Counted from the first letter of the stretch, positions 21,958 to 30,526 are shown. The stretch is DNA of 32,574 bases from Micavibrio sp. (GCA_030824805.1 JAPJRC010000021.1:1-32574); one strand, 5' to 3'. Program-made: numbers and translations. The notes: generated by a model not told the origin, from the sequence alone.

Positions 21958-22518
21958 ATGATCAAAACCCTCGCCCTTCTTATCGGAAGCTTGTTCGTTC
22001 TGAACACCGCCGCGTTCGCTGCTGCCAATCTGGATCCTGAAAATACGCTGTATCTTGACCTGAAAGACGGCCGCGTTGTCATTCAATTGAAGCCGGATCT
22101 CGCACCCGAACATGTTGCGCGCATCAAACAACTAACGCGCGAAGGTTTCTATGACGGCATAGTTTTCCACCGCGTCATCGACGGCTTCATGGCACAAACG
22201 GGCGACCCGACCGGCACAGGCACGGGCGGCTCGAACCTTCCCGATCTGAAAGCCGAATTCAGCTCTTACACCTTCAACCGCGGTACGGTCGGCGCAGCAC
22301 GCTCCGCTTCGCCGGACTCGGCAAACTCGCAGTTCTTTATCTGCTATGATGGCTGCGGATCGCTCACGGGCCAATACACCGTGTGGGGGCAGGTTGTCTC
22401 CGGCATGGAATTCGTCGACAAAATCAAACGCGGCGAGCCACCGACAAACCCGGACAAAATCGTAAAGATGCAAATCGCAGCCGACGCCGACAAAGCGGCA
22501 CCCGCGAAAGCCCAATAA
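21958..22518 (+). CDS. exported cyclophilin-type peptidyl-prolyl isomerase
   Basis: A 186-residue cyclophilin with a signal peptide (MIKTLALLIGSLFVLNTAAFA, cleavage near residue 21), so it acts on proline bonds of periplasmic proteins. The catalytic core is evident: FHRVIDGFMAQTGDPTGTGTGG (Arg of FHR, Phe and Gln), and ANSQFFICY. I start at ATG 21958, where the signal peptide begins; the frame extends upstream to 21910 without a ribosome-binding site. A second cyclophilin without signal follows at 22583, behind a terminator. Confidence 0.93.
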   Translation: MIKTLALLIGSLFVLNTAAFAAANLDPENTLYLDLKDGRVVIQLKPDLAPEHVARIKQLTREGFYDGIVFHRVIDGFMAQTGDPTGTGTGGSNLPDLKAEFSSYTFNRGTVGAARSASPDSANSQFFICYDGCGSLTGQYTVWGQVVSGMEFVDKIKRGEPPTNPDKIVKMQIAADADKAAPAKAQ

Positions 22519-22530
22519 CAAAACTTTCCG

Positions 22531-22557
22531 AAATCCCCGCTTCGGCGGGGATTTTTC
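22531..22557 (+). terminator. rho-independent terminator after the exported cyclophilin
   Basis: AATCCCCGC-TTCG-GCGGGGATT stem with a UUCG loop and a T5 run. It separates the two cyclophilin genes. Confidence 0.85.
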
Positions 22558-22582
22558 CTTATATAACTTTTGGAGAATGACT

Positions 22583-23062
22583 ATGATGGACGAAAAACCA
22601 GACCTCGAAAACACGCTTTATCTTGATTTGAAAAACGGACGCGTTGAAATCAAATTGTTGCCCGACGTGGCACCGAAACATGTCGAGCGTATCAAGACGC
22701 TCGCCAGAGAAGGATTCTACGACGGCATCATTTTCCACCGCGTGATCGAAGATTTCATGGCGCAGACGGGCGATCCATCCGGCACCGGCATGGGCGGCTC
22801 CGAACTGCCGGATCTTCCCGCCGAGTTCAACAAGGTTCCGTTCGTGCGCGGCACGATCGGCGCGGCACGCACCAGCGATCCGGATTCCGCGAACTCGCAG
22901 TTCTTCATCTGCTTCGATGATTGCGGCTTTCTGAATCGTCAATACACGGTATGGGGCCAGGTCACAAAAGGCATGGAATTCGTGGACAATATCACAAAGG
23001 GCGAGCCGCCGAAAAATCCGGATAAAATCGTCAAACTGCAAGTCGCAGCCGACGCAAAATAA
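22583..23062 (+). CDS. cytoplasmic cyclophilin-type peptidyl-prolyl isomerase
   Basis: A 159-residue cyclophilin without a signal peptide, closely related to its upstream neighbour (shared FYDGIxFHRVI, FMAQTGDP, SANSQFFIC and QYTVWGQV). The pair looks like a local gene duplication that split into an exported and a cytoplasmic enzyme. Start set at 22583 because GGAG lies seven bases upstream; an ATG at 22577 is too close to it. The stop directly abuts the convergent transporter gene. Confidence 0.93.
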   Translation: MMDEKPDLENTLYLDLKNGRVEIKLLPDVAPKHVERIKTLAREGFYDGIIFHRVIEDFMAQTGDPSGTGMGGSELPDLPAEFNKVPFVRGTIGAARTSDPDSANSQFFICFDDCGFLNRQYTVWGQVTKGMEFVDNITKGEPPKNPDKIVKLQVAADAK

Positions 23063-23992
23063 CTATGTGGTCTGAATGGACCGCAAGATGATAATGGCGG
23101 CGGCGCAGGCAACAATGCCGAGCCCCGCCGTTACATCCGCCTTCTCTACCTTGCCGATCACCTTGTAATACGCGATCACGATAATCGCATCGAGATATTT
23201 CACGGCAGGCACCAATCCCGGATTGTCGACATAGAACATCGCGGCGAACTTGCTGAGCGAGACGACGCACATCGCTATCCCGACAACCGCACCCGCGCGC
23301 AATGACTCTTTTGCCAAAAGAACCGAAACCGGTATGGGTTTTTTGGCGGCAAAGAATGCACTCCACAACACCACCATGATCATCGCCTCGAACATCACAT
23401 AGGCGAATGGTCCCTGCTCTATCGTTGTGTATTTCGTGACCAGCTTGTACATCAACGGACCGACAACGGCGGCGAACAATACGAACCATATCCGGCGCGC
23501 CGCCTCCCACGATATCGCATCGTGTTTTAAACGCTGCGCGAAATACACGGACCCGCACAAGGCAAGCGCTACCAGCGCGCTGCGCACAGGCGTTTCAAGG
23601 TATGTTCCAAACAGTGCGGGATCGAACAAAAACCACAAACAGAATGTGACAATCACAGAAGCCGGTAACAAACGCGAGACGACGCCGGCGCCCACCACCG
23701 GAATGGCGCGGAAAAAAATCACATCGCTGATAGCCCACAATCCCGCCTGCGCCGCGACAAGCGCGTAAAACTCCCATTGGGTCGGCGCGCCCTGCCAGAG
23801 AACGAACGGTATCATGATAATGGCGGCGGCCGCCTTGTTCCAGAACGCCACCGCAAACCCGTCGGCCTGCGCTCGTTCGGGCAGGATCAGGACCAGCGCC
23901 GAACTTGCGGCACAGATCAGGGCAAAAATGGACCAAAGGGGAAATTCCAAGCGGCTTGATACTCCTGCACTTATGATTTCACGGATAAACAA
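23063..23992 (-). CDS. DMT/EamA-type transporter
   Basis: A 309-residue inner-membrane protein with about ten spans in two halves, the EamA arrangement of drug/metabolite transporters. Each half is about 140 residues, with the divide near residue 165. The second half ends AIIVIAYYKVIGKVEKADVTAGLGIVACAAAIIIL, a typical EamA C-terminal helix pair. Substrate unknown; such carriers export amino acids, sugars or nucleobases. An additional hydrophilic stretch of about 15 residues precedes the first span, so the start could be internal. It is divergent from trehalase with a 47-base gap. Confidence 0.82.
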   Translation of the reverse strand: MFIREIISAGVSSRLEFPLWSIFALICAASSALVLILPERAQADGFAVAFWNKAAAAIIMIPFVLWQGAPTQWEFYALVAAQAGLWAISDVIFFRAIPVVGAGVVSRLLPASVIVTFCLWFLFDPALFGTYLETPVRSALVALALCGSVYFAQRLKHDAISWEAARRIWFVLFAAVVGPLMYKLVTKYTTIEQGPFAYVMFEAMIMVVLWSAFFAAKKPIPVSVLLAKESLRAGAVVGIAMCVVSLSKFAAMFYVDNPGLVPAVKYLDAIIVIAYYKVIGKVEKADVTAGLGIVACAAAIIILRSIQTT

Positions 23993-24039
23993 ACCCGTCC
24001 ACCCGTTAGCGCGCTTGAAAAAACCCGTTCATATAAAGT

Positions 24040-25569
24040 ATGACTCAATATATGCAAAAAGACCTTCTGGACACCGTTGAAAACACCCCGCGCATCCTGA
24101 CGCGCCACGATCTCTGCAAATCTTCGGGCGACCCGAAACTGGATGGAAAATATCCGCCGGTTTATGTCCCGCAGGAGGATTTCGAACGCGCGCAGAAAAC
24201 CGTGAGCAAACCGGACCAGTTGATAATGCTGCCCATGGGGTTTGATCCGTCGTCGTTCTTCGGCCCCGAAGCCGAGCACGGTCTGCTTTACCTGCCCTAT
24301 CCGTATCTCGTGCCCGGCGGGCGTTTTAACGAGATGTACGGCTGGGACACCGCCTTTCCCGTTTTTGCATGGATCGACACGCATCCGAAACTTATGCGCG
24401 AGCAAATCGACAACCAGCTTTACCAGATCAAGGCCTATGGCAAGGTGTTGAACGCAAACCGTACCTATTATCTCTCGCGCTCGCAGCCCGCGATGCTTTC
24501 CGCCATGGTCATGGCATTGTGGAACGAAAGCCGCAACCGCCCGTGGTCGGATTTTGATCCTGATGGCGTTTACTTTGAAGATATATACTGGCTGCGTCAC
24601 GCCTACACCGAACTCCTGAAATTCCATGCTTACTGGACAACGGGTGACAGGATTGCCGGTGAGACAGGCTTATCGCGCTATTGGGACGAAGGAATGGTGA
24701 TAGCGCCGGAAGTTTTGACCGGCGAAGAAGGACATTTCCACCACGCGCTGGAATTCTACAAATTCAACGCCATTTCCACCGACGATCAGGAAGACGCAAA
24801 GCTTTTCTACGATCCTGAAAAAGACGAACTGACACCGCTCTATCATCAGGCCAACCGCACCATGCGCGCATCGGGCTTTGATCCGACGGGGCACTGGGGA
24901 TACGGCGCCCTGCGCTGCATGTTCCATGCGCCTGCCTGCCTGAATTCGCTTTTATACCGCATGGAAAATGATCTGGCCGATATCGCCACGATACTGGAAT
25001 TGCCGAGCGAGCATGACAACTGGCGCGATCAGGCCGCCAAACGCAAAGCGAATATGCGCCAGCACCTATACCACGAAGCAACCGGCGCCTATGTTGATTT
25101 CGATTTCGTCCGCAATATACTGAACACCAAACCGTTCGCGACCTTGTTCTACCCGCTCTGGGCCGGGCTTTACGATCCTGAAACGGAAAAGGAAGATATC
25201 GACAAACTTGTGAAGCACGCGCTTTCGCAACTCGAAACGGCGCACGGCATCGTCACTTCGACCGAGATGAGCGGAAGCCAGTGGGATTACCCCTATGGCT
25301 GGCCGCCCCTGCAGTATTTCGCTTTCACAGGGCTTGCGCGCTACGGTTATATCGAGGAAGCCAAACGCATCGCCCAGAAATATGTCGACCTGGCCGACAA
25401 AGTCATGGGCAGCAACGGCAGCCTTTACGAGAAATACAACGTCGTCGAAGGAAACGCCGAAATACATGTGGTCAACGGCTATGACATAAACGTGTCCGAA
25501 CGCGGTACATTCCTGTGGTCCGCCGCCACAGCAACCCTTGCCCGCAAGCTTTTAAACAGCAACGATTAG
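24040..25569 (+). CDS. trehalase (GH37)
   Basis: A 509-residue glycoside hydrolase expected to split trehalose into two glucoses. Both family signatures are present: PGGRFNEMYGWD at 92-103 and QWDYPYGWPPLQ near 413-424. The acid Asp lies in ASGFDPTGHW (D near 281, family SGWDFSSRW), and the base Glu in SLYEKYN. There is no signal peptide, so it is a cytoplasmic TreF-like enzyme. Trehalose is a stress sugar, which fits the window's many stress genes. The start lacks a clear ribosome-binding site; ATG 24052 is an alternative. The stop overlaps the convergent gene by four bases. Confidence 0.9.
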   Translation: MTQYMQKDLLDTVENTPRILTRHDLCKSSGDPKLDGKYPPVYVPQEDFERAQKTVSKPDQLIMLPMGFDPSSFFGPEAEHGLLYLPYPYLVPGGRFNEMYGWDTAFPVFAWIDTHPKLMREQIDNQLYQIKAYGKVLNANRTYYLSRSQPAMLSAMVMALWNESRNRPWSDFDPDGVYFEDIYWLRHAYTELLKFHAYWTTGDRIAGETGLSRYWDEGMVIAPEVLTGEEGHFHHALEFYKFNAISTDDQEDAKLFYDPEKDELTPLYHQANRTMRASGFDPTGHWGYGALRCMFHAPACLNSLLYRMENDLADIATILELPSEHDNWRDQAAKRKANMRQHLYHEATGAYVDFDFVRNILNTKPFATLFYPLWAGLYDPETEKEDIDKLVKHALSQLETAHGIVTSTEMSGSQWDYPYGWPPLQYFAFTGLARYGYIEEAKRIAQKYVDLADKVMGSNGSLYEKYNVVEGNAEIHVVNGYDINVSERGTFLWSAATATLARKLLNSND

Positions 25570-26219
25570 GTAGTGGTCTTGGGTGCGAGCGCCTTGTACT
25601 GCTCGCGCTGTTCGTTTGTGATGCGCACCTTGTCCATAAGCGACATGATGCGTTTGACGATCTTGTCGATCTTTTCCGCATCCTGCATCGGGTCTGCGGT
25701 TTCAAGCCGGACAACCAGTTGGCGGTCATGGAACACCACGAGCACATCGGCGTTGCGGGTCTTCATGATGCTGGAAAAGGTTTCGAGGCGGTCCGGCGTC
25801 AGGTACGCCTTGACGACATCGTCATTCTTGATGAAGGCATACATGCCTTTTTCCCAACCGTTGCCCTCGATCTCGTACGGGTGGATCAGCTCCAGGCTCT
25901 GCATAAAGGGCAGCATCTCCTGCGTGCCGAGAACAGCGCCGTCGACAATCCCTTCGGCCAGATCGATTTCTATAACGGTCACGAAACGGCGGGTGCGCAC
26001 ATCGGCGGCTTCACGTTCCGCCGTGAAGAATGCCAGTTTATAATCACCGATAACACCGCTCATTTCGGCGGGCCCCATGAACGTGCCGCGCTTGAAGGTA
26101 AAGCTTTTCGATTTCGCGAAAGCCTCCCACGCGGCTTTCTGCTTAAGCAGGATCCTCAAGGACCATGCGGTCGAGCCAAGCAGGATGGCGGAGAGGACGA
26201 TCCAGAGTAATATCCACAT
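25566..26219 (-). CDS. membrane-anchored hypothetical protein (217 aa)
   Basis: No family recognised. It has an N-terminal membrane anchor (MWILLWIVLSAILLGSTAW, residues 1-19) and a soluble domain of about 190 residues with alternating beta and alpha patterns (TRRFVTVIEIDLAEG, VLVVFHDRQLVVRLET). The pattern of long beta strands is like that of DUF-type membrane-anchored domains. Start is placed at ATG 26219, where the span begins; the frame continues to 26261. Composition is typical of the chromosome. Its stop overlaps the trehalase stop. Confidence 0.65.
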   Translation of the reverse strand: MWILLWIVLSAILLGSTAWSLRILLKQKAAWEAFAKSKSFTFKRGTFMGPAEMSGVIGDYKLAFFTAEREAADVRTRRFVTVIEIDLAEGIVDGAVLGTQEMLPFMQSLELIHPYEIEGNGWEKGMYAFIKNDDVVKAYLTPDRLETFSSIMKTRNADVLVVFHDRQLVVRLETADPMQDAEKIDKIVKRIMSLMDKVRITNEQREQYKALAPKTTT

Positions 26220-26340
26220 AAGTCGTTCAGGCCCCTTAAACAGACATCGGTAAAAAAGCAATGCAACTCAATACATTACTTTACCGTGCCGGAGGGGCGG
26301 CTGTCACCTTTTGTTTGGGCGGATAAAGCCGCGCCAAAGA

Positions 26341-26362
26341 AAACGGGGCCTTTCGGCCCCGT
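26341..26362. terminator. terminator of the coiled-coil membrane protein gene
   Basis: AACGGGGCC and GGCCCCGTT form a nine-pair stem. The minus strand continues TTTTCTTT, so it ends transcription from the gene at 26388. Confidence 0.8.
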
Positions 26363-26387
26363 TCCACGTACCCACGCCGTGTTCTTA

Positions 26388-27047
26388 TCAATGGTAGACA
26401 ACGCCCTTGCTGCCACCGGATGTCTCACCGGTGAAGTACCGGGCAAGAAGCGTGGTGAACCCTTGGGATTCCGGCTCCTGTATGGTTTCCGAAAAATCCT
26501 GCCGGTCCGAGTTTGCAGGCGCCTCTTCCGGGAAATCGCGGTACAGACCTGTCATGGCGACATCCTGCTTTTGCATTTCCTGGACAAGGCTAACCTGTTG
26601 CTCGCGAACCGGAGGTCTTTCCACCCAGCCTTTTTGCACTCTCGGCTGCTCGGGCTGGATACGGGAAACCCTATGAACGGCGTTCATCATACGCACAGGT
26701 TTTTGCATTTGGGGCTGGGACGGCGATCCTTGGAGGATGCGCTGTTCCAGGGAATTGATCCCGTCCGCGAGGAAAGTAGCCGTTTTTTCGACCCTCTCCA
26801 CACGCTCGCCCAGATGCGTGACCGTGCCTTTGATCTTGGCCGTTTCTTCATCCAGTTTCTGCGTTCTTTGGTCTAACTTATAAATTGCATCGGCAAAAAA
26901 TCCGCTTTGCTTCCGCACGATTTCGAAGCCCGCGCGCAATCGCTCGAAGCCGGCACCGAGCACGACACTCGTTCCCACTGCCGCCACCGCCGCGAAGACT
27001 GCGAACATCAACGATATGACGATATATGTTTCCGCACTCACAGACAT
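26388..27047 (-). CDS. membrane protein with coiled coil and Gln/Pro-rich tail
   Basis: A 219-residue protein with no recognised family. A membrane span near the N terminus (residues 7-31, IVISLMFAVFAAVAAVGTSVVLGAG) is followed by a long helical coiled coil (about 35-105) with heptads such as LDQRTQKLDEETAKIKGTV and LGERVERVEKT. The rest (110-219) is Gln/Pro-rich and probably disordered. ATG 27047 follows AAAGGTGGG; a GTG 12 bases upstream is less likely. It could be an envelope or cell-division scaffold, but nothing proves it. Confidence 0.65.
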   Translation of the reverse strand: MSVSAETYIVISLMFAVFAAVAAVGTSVVLGAGFERLRAGFEIVRKQSGFFADAIYKLDQRTQKLDEETAKIKGTVTHLGERVERVEKTATFLADGINSLEQRILQGSPSQPQMQKPVRMMNAVHRVSRIQPEQPRVQKGWVERPPVREQQVSLVQEMQKQDVAMTGLYRDFPEEAPANSDRQDFSETIQEPESQGFTTLLARYFTGETSGGSKGVVYH

Positions 27048-27166
27048 GTTGTAACCCACCTTTCCCGTTGACGGCCATGTCGGGCCGTTGCCATAGCCAG
27101 TTATTCGGATTGAAAATCCGTTTCGCAGCCGCCGTTATTAAGGTTTTAGATGAGCTGTGAAATCAG

Positions 27167-27191
27167 GCTTATTTAATTATGTTAAATAAGC
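27167..27191. repeat. 10-bp perfect inverted repeat
   Basis: GCTTATTTAA and TTAAATAAGC separated by five bases, in the 227-bp gap between the lipoprotein and the coiled-coil gene. May be an operator of the downstream minus-strand gene or a weak hairpin; no T run follows. Confidence 0.5.
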
Positions 27192-27217
27192 GGGCGATAT
27201 TCGTCCATAAGTATCGT

Positions 27218-27234
27218 TTCGAAATTATTTCGAA
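27218..27234. repeat. 17-bp palindrome TTCGAAAT-T-ATTTCGAA
   Basis: Perfect 8-1-8 dyad 27 bases right of the preceding inverted repeat in the same gap. The two dyads differ in sequence. Candidate regulator-binding site. Confidence 0.5.
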
Positions 27235-27274
27235 TTTTAAACAAGCGCGATAAGAGGCGAGAAATAAGGAAGAA

Positions 27275-27541
27275 TTACTTCTTCTGAACCTTCTGGTTAA
27301 ACAGAGGTTGCGCGTCTTTTACAACGGTTTCGCTTTCAACTTGCGTCTCGGCGGGCAGAACGATTGTCTTTGCCGGCATAAGGTGCGCACGAACATAAGC
27401 AACGCCAGGCCCGGCCGTGCGCTCTTCTGTATAAGGCACCTGTCCCCGAACCTTTACAACTTCATACCCTTCGCCGCACGCGGCCAGAGCAAGCGTGGAA
27501 AGACCGCAAACAGACATCAGAACCTGGCGAAAGGTTTTCAT
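27275..27541 (-). CDS. small lipoprotein
   Basis: An 88-residue protein with a lipoprotein signal peptide: charged start (MKTFR), hydrophobic core, and lipobox LALAAC with Cys22 as the lipidated residue. The mature part (about 67 residues) is polar, with a YVRAHLMPAKTIVLPAETQVESE segment. Residue 23 is Gly, so outer-membrane targeting is possible. Family not recognised. It lies upstream of the coiled-coil membrane protein on the same strand, but a 227-base gap makes cotranscription unlikely. Confidence 0.75.
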   Translation of the reverse strand: MKTFRQVLMSVCGLSTLALAACGEGYEVVKVRGQVPYTEERTAGPGVAYVRAHLMPAKTIVLPAETQVESETVVKDAQPLFNQKVQKK

Positions 27542-27747
27542 AAATTAGACCCCATTGTTGAAAAATCGTTCGAAGCGAACTCGGTAAGACTGTGTATAAC
27601 TTTACATGGCCTGTGGATAAATGTCCACCCGCTAAAGTAGGCCACAAACTTACGGCAAATCATCCGCTCAAATTTGCATAGGCACGCCCCGAAATGGCAC
27701 ACTGAATTCATCAATCAAGACGCCATTTTCTCCTTGGGATTACATAT

Positions 27748-28170
27748 ATGAACGCCACGGAAACCAGAATCCTTCGCCACTCTTCCCTTTCCGCAGATTA
27801 CGCCTTTGTGTCGATGCCCAAGACGGCGTGGTACTGGCTGGACGATCTGGTGAAAAAGAACTTCCCGGTGGGCGGATACAAAGCCTTGGTGCGCGACATA
27901 AAACAGGCCGCCTGCCCCGAAACCCTGTCCCTTAACCTTCGCCGCAAGGCGCAGGAACACTGCGAACAGCAGATGATCGGGCTCTACAATCTGGCCAACG
28001 ACAATATTCCGGCCTCCGGCTACGGCGATCTAAAGACCAACCCTGCCCTGCCGTCCAACCCGGATATATCCGCCAAAATGCCGTGCGTGTACCAGCTGTT
28101 TCGCTTCCTTGCGCACCCCACTTACCTTACAACCATTTGGGAACGCCGCAATTATCACCTCAAAGGTTAA
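27748..28170 (+). CDS. hypothetical protein (140 aa)
   Basis: No family recognised. Residues 18-55 (YAFVSMPKTAWYWLDDLVKKNFPVGG) recall a beta strand plus helix of ribbon-helix-helix type DNA-binding proteins, but the similarity is only in pattern. No signal or membrane span. Three Cys are scattered (residues 55-115). The ribosome-binding site is poor; the base composition is typical of the chromosome. It has a gap of about 206 bases to the lipoprotein gene (divergent) and precedes the cold shock leader. Confidence 0.55.
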   Translation: MNATETRILRHSSLSADYAFVSMPKTAWYWLDDLVKKNFPVGGYKALVRDIKQAACPETLSLNLRRKAQEHCEQQMIGLYNLANDNIPASGYGDLKTNPALPSNPDISAKMPCVYQLFRFLAHPTYLTTIWERRNYHLKG

Positions 28171-28406
28171 CGCCGTCAGGTCCGAATTGCCTTGACCGAA
28201 GCGTCTAAATAGAGGCAGTATTTTGAAAGTTTGATACTGGACTCTAAACAACGACCTTACCTACGACGACGGCATAAGCTCCTAGCGTTAGTAAAAAGTC
28301 GGTTTGACCAAGGGTGAAGATTAGGCACAAGCCGATTCAGATCAGACCGCAAGACGCCGCATGGTGCGTCGGCTTGCAAAACAAAACGACTAAGGAGACT
28401 TCTACT
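28171..28406 (+). promoter_or_regulatory. long leader and promoter region of the cold shock gene
   Basis: 236 bases without a gene. It contains a weak -35/-10 pair (TTGACC near 28192), the 27-bp motif shared with the purB upstream region (28287-28313), and a hairpin GACGC/GCGTC near 28352-28370. Long structured leaders are usual for cold shock mRNAs, where they act as temperature-dependent switches; that this one does so is inferred. The transcription start is not determined. Confidence 0.5.
28287..28313 (+). repeat. 27-bp motif shared with the purB upstream region
   Basis: GTTAGTAAAAAG, then CCAAGG after nine bases; 22 of 27 positions match 18786-18812. It lies about 94 bases before the cold shock start, versus 10 before purB. 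Confidence 0.45.
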
Positions 28407-28616
28407 ATGCCTACAGGTACCGTTAAATGGTTCAACACGCAAAAAGGCTACGGCTTCATTCAACCAGATGAAGGCGGTGCAGACGTTTTCATTCACATCA
28501 CGGCTCTGGAGAAATCCGGTCTGCGTGGTCTGAACGAAGGTCAGAAAATCAGCTACGATATTCAGAACGACCCGAAAAAAGGCAAAGCCGCTGCTGTAAA
28601 CATTCAAGCAGCCTAA
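28407..28616 (+). CDS. CspA-family cold shock protein
   Basis: A 69-residue single cold shock domain that binds single-stranded RNA and DNA. RNP1 (KGYGFIQ) and RNP2 (VFIHI) are intact, as is the start GTVKWFN. It acts as RNA chaperone in cold or stationary phase. AAGGAG lies ten bases before ATG 28407; the frame is open further upstream, but this start matches the family exactly. A strong terminator follows at 28641. Confidence 0.95.
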   Translation: MPTGTVKWFNTQKGYGFIQPDEGGADVFIHITALEKSGLRGLNEGQKISYDIQNDPKKGKAAAVNIQAA

Positions 28617-28640
28617 TTCGCTTTCCTACGGGACGAATTC

Positions 28641-28670
28641 AAAACGGGCGGAATTTCCGCCCGTTTTTTT
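28641..28670 (+). terminator. terminator of the cold shock gene
   Basis: AAAACGGGCGGA and TCCGCCCGTTTT form a 12-pair stem with a three-base loop and a run of seven T. Confidence 0.92.
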
Positions 28671-28834
28671 GCGTGTAACTTTTAATTACATGAACTTTTA
28701 AGCCTATCAGTTGTTAGCGTCTGCACAAAACGCAATCCTGCTCTGTGGAAAAAGCATATTTTTCTTTTAATAAGCGGCGGATTCATATTAGTCTTTTTTG
28801 ATGTGGTAGCGCTTAAGCGTGTGTTTGAGGTTTA

Positions 28835-30031
28835 ATGTTACAAGAATCTCCAAAGGGTGAAGTAATTTCGGAACATTTCTCCGCTACGAGCGGTGAATTC
28901 AACACGCGCGCAAAAACAGAAACCTTCGACGAGCTGAAAAAACGCTATCTGGATTTGCAAAAGGCGATGCGCGAGGCCGCGGCTGGCCTTTCCTTAAACG
29001 AGTTCAACGCCCTTGTCGAAGAAAATGAAAACACAGGCGCGCTTTCCAAAACATTGCGCATGGACAGGCTGGACGCGCATTTCGATGAAAAAATCGGGGC
29101 GTTGTGCGACCCCGGCGCTCCGTCGTTTGGCGCACGTTTTATTGCGGCCACGCGTGAAGCGAACTGTAGAACAGTAATTTCCGACAAGTTAAGCTGTTCC
29201 GCTAGCTATGTTTCCTACGTCTATCAAAATGACTCCCCAACCTTTCTCAACGAAATCCGTGTAAATCCAAAGCATATCAGAAGCGTCAGCGCCTACATCA
29301 ACAGCAAGGCGCATGAATATGTGCATGCCTTCCAAAAACACGCAGCGCCCGCCCTTCATTTAAGCCCGTCGAACGCCAACAGCCGCGCGGTTGTGCATCC
29401 GCTGGACTGGATGCGGTTGGAACTGTTTTGCGAGCGCAATGCATTCACCATGCAGGCCGTGATTAACACCATTCTGGCAAAAGACGATCCTGAAATACGG
29501 GAAAAATCCAAATTCGATGTGGTCACGGTTTCAGAATTCGAAGCCATCCGTGAAAAATTCCCGAGGCTGGAAGACGCCGTCGTTTACACATCCCGTATCA
29601 GCCTGTCCAAGGACTATGTTAAAAATGAATCGGAACGCAGTTTTGCCGACTATTACCACAACGTAGCCCTTAACAACTATCGTATAGGCATGAACGCCCG
29701 CCGCGCGCATGGCGACACAGACCTGGTTTTCGTGAGACTCGAAGACAGCGATTTGTGGGAAGTCGGCAACAATGGAATTATACCGAACACATTCGGTGAA
29801 TATTTTCCCGAGCCTCTAGCGTTCAAACAGGATCGCATCCGCCCCGAAGAGCAAGAAATCCTGGATAAGCTTTGCAAGGATTTCAATATTCCTTCCTACG
29901 ACACATGCCCGACCATGGCGGAATATGAAGACAGCATGAAACCGTCATTTTCTGCGCACAATGCCACTGTCGTGCACGAAAGCGCATTCCGCCACGCACC
30001 CGTGAGAATGCCCGCACACGCATTCGCATAA
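28835..30031 (+). CDS. putative zinc metallopeptidase (HExxH protein, 398 aa)
   Basis: A 398-residue protein without signal or membrane span. The only motif I recognise is H160-E161-Y-V-H164 (AHEYVHAFQKH), the HExxH zinc site of zincins; a later CERNAF segment near residue 195 could supply the third ligand. A DUF6782-like putative metallopeptidase domain is possible, but I cannot confirm it. The N-terminal 80 residues are helical and charged (DELKKRYLDLQKAMREAAAG). The C-terminal 80 residues are polar. It is AT-average with its own leader of about 160 bases. Substrate unknown. Convergent with the gene at 30047. Confidence 0.6.
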   Translation: MLQESPKGEVISEHFSATSGEFNTRAKTETFDELKKRYLDLQKAMREAAAGLSLNEFNALVEENENTGALSKTLRMDRLDAHFDEKIGALCDPGAPSFGARFIAATREANCRTVISDKLSCSASYVSYVYQNDSPTFLNEIRVNPKHIRSVSAYINSKAHEYVHAFQKHAAPALHLSPSNANSRAVVHPLDWMRLELFCERNAFTMQAVINTILAKDDPEIREKSKFDVVTVSEFEAIREKFPRLEDAVVYTSRISLSKDYVKNESERSFADYYHNVALNNYRIGMNARRAHGDTDLVFVRLEDSDLWEVGNNGIIPNTFGEYFPEPLAFKQDRIRPEEQEILDKLCKDFNIPSYDTCPTMAEYEDSMKPSFSAHNATVVHESAFRHAPVRMPAHAFA

Positions 30032-30046
30032 ATTCAGAATATTTGA

Positions 30047-30472
30047 TTAAGGTTGGCCAACAGCCGTCACTGGCGCCGCAGGTGCCGTGGCCGTTACGGT
30101 TTTGGCCTTCATCAAAGGCGTGCCGAAATCATCTCCGGCCATCGTACCGTCCACCGTCACTGTCATGCCCGGTGTGAATATCGTATCGGCCTCGCCCTGC
30201 ATATGCACGTCGTCAAGCACAATGCGCATATCCTTGCCGGCGGAATTGACGACGATCCAGTTTTCGTCTGCTTCTGTAACCGTGCCAGTCACGCTCGCCA
30301 TTTTGTTGCTGGTCAGAGTGATGCCATCGCTTTGCGCGTGCACGGTGATGGTTGTAAAATACGCGGCAAGAAACATCAGCGCGGCGAAAACATAATGCGG
30401 TCTTTTGCGCTGCGGCGCTGCGGGGCGGAAATCGAATTCCATTTGATCTATGCTTTTATAACCTGCAAACAT
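30047..30472 (-). CDS. membrane-anchored or exported OB-fold-like protein
   Basis: A 141-residue protein with a charged N terminus (KSIDQMEFDFRPAAPQRKRPH), a hydrophobic span (residues 27-46, YVFAALMFLAAYFTTITVHA) that looks like a signal with AxA cleavage, and a soluble domain with alternating strands (MASVTGTVTEADENWIVVNS, GMTVTVDGTMAGDDF). The layout resembles the bacterial OB-fold (BOF/YgiW) proteins that act in envelope stress; the match is by pattern only. GGAGAA precedes ATG 30472, and a GGAAC-N17-GGTT promoter lies upstream, so it is probably stress-induced. Confidence 0.65.
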   Translation of the reverse strand: MFAGYKSIDQMEFDFRPAAPQRKRPHYVFAALMFLAAYFTTITVHAQSDGITLTSNKMASVTGTVTEADENWIVVNSAGKDMRIVLDDVHMQGEADTIFTPGMTVTVDGTMAGDDFGTPLMKAKTVTATAPAAPVTAVGQP

Positions 30473-30526
30473 AAAAATTCTCCTGTGTCCTGCGGGTTGT
30501 TATCAAGGCTTCCCTTACCCATTGCC

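Noticed and set aside
27612..27620. DnaA box (TGTGGATAA), with a second at 30598-30606, as a sign of a replication origin
   Set aside because: Only two isolated boxes 3 kb apart, no cluster, no AT-rich unwinding element and no dnaA or dnaN nearby.
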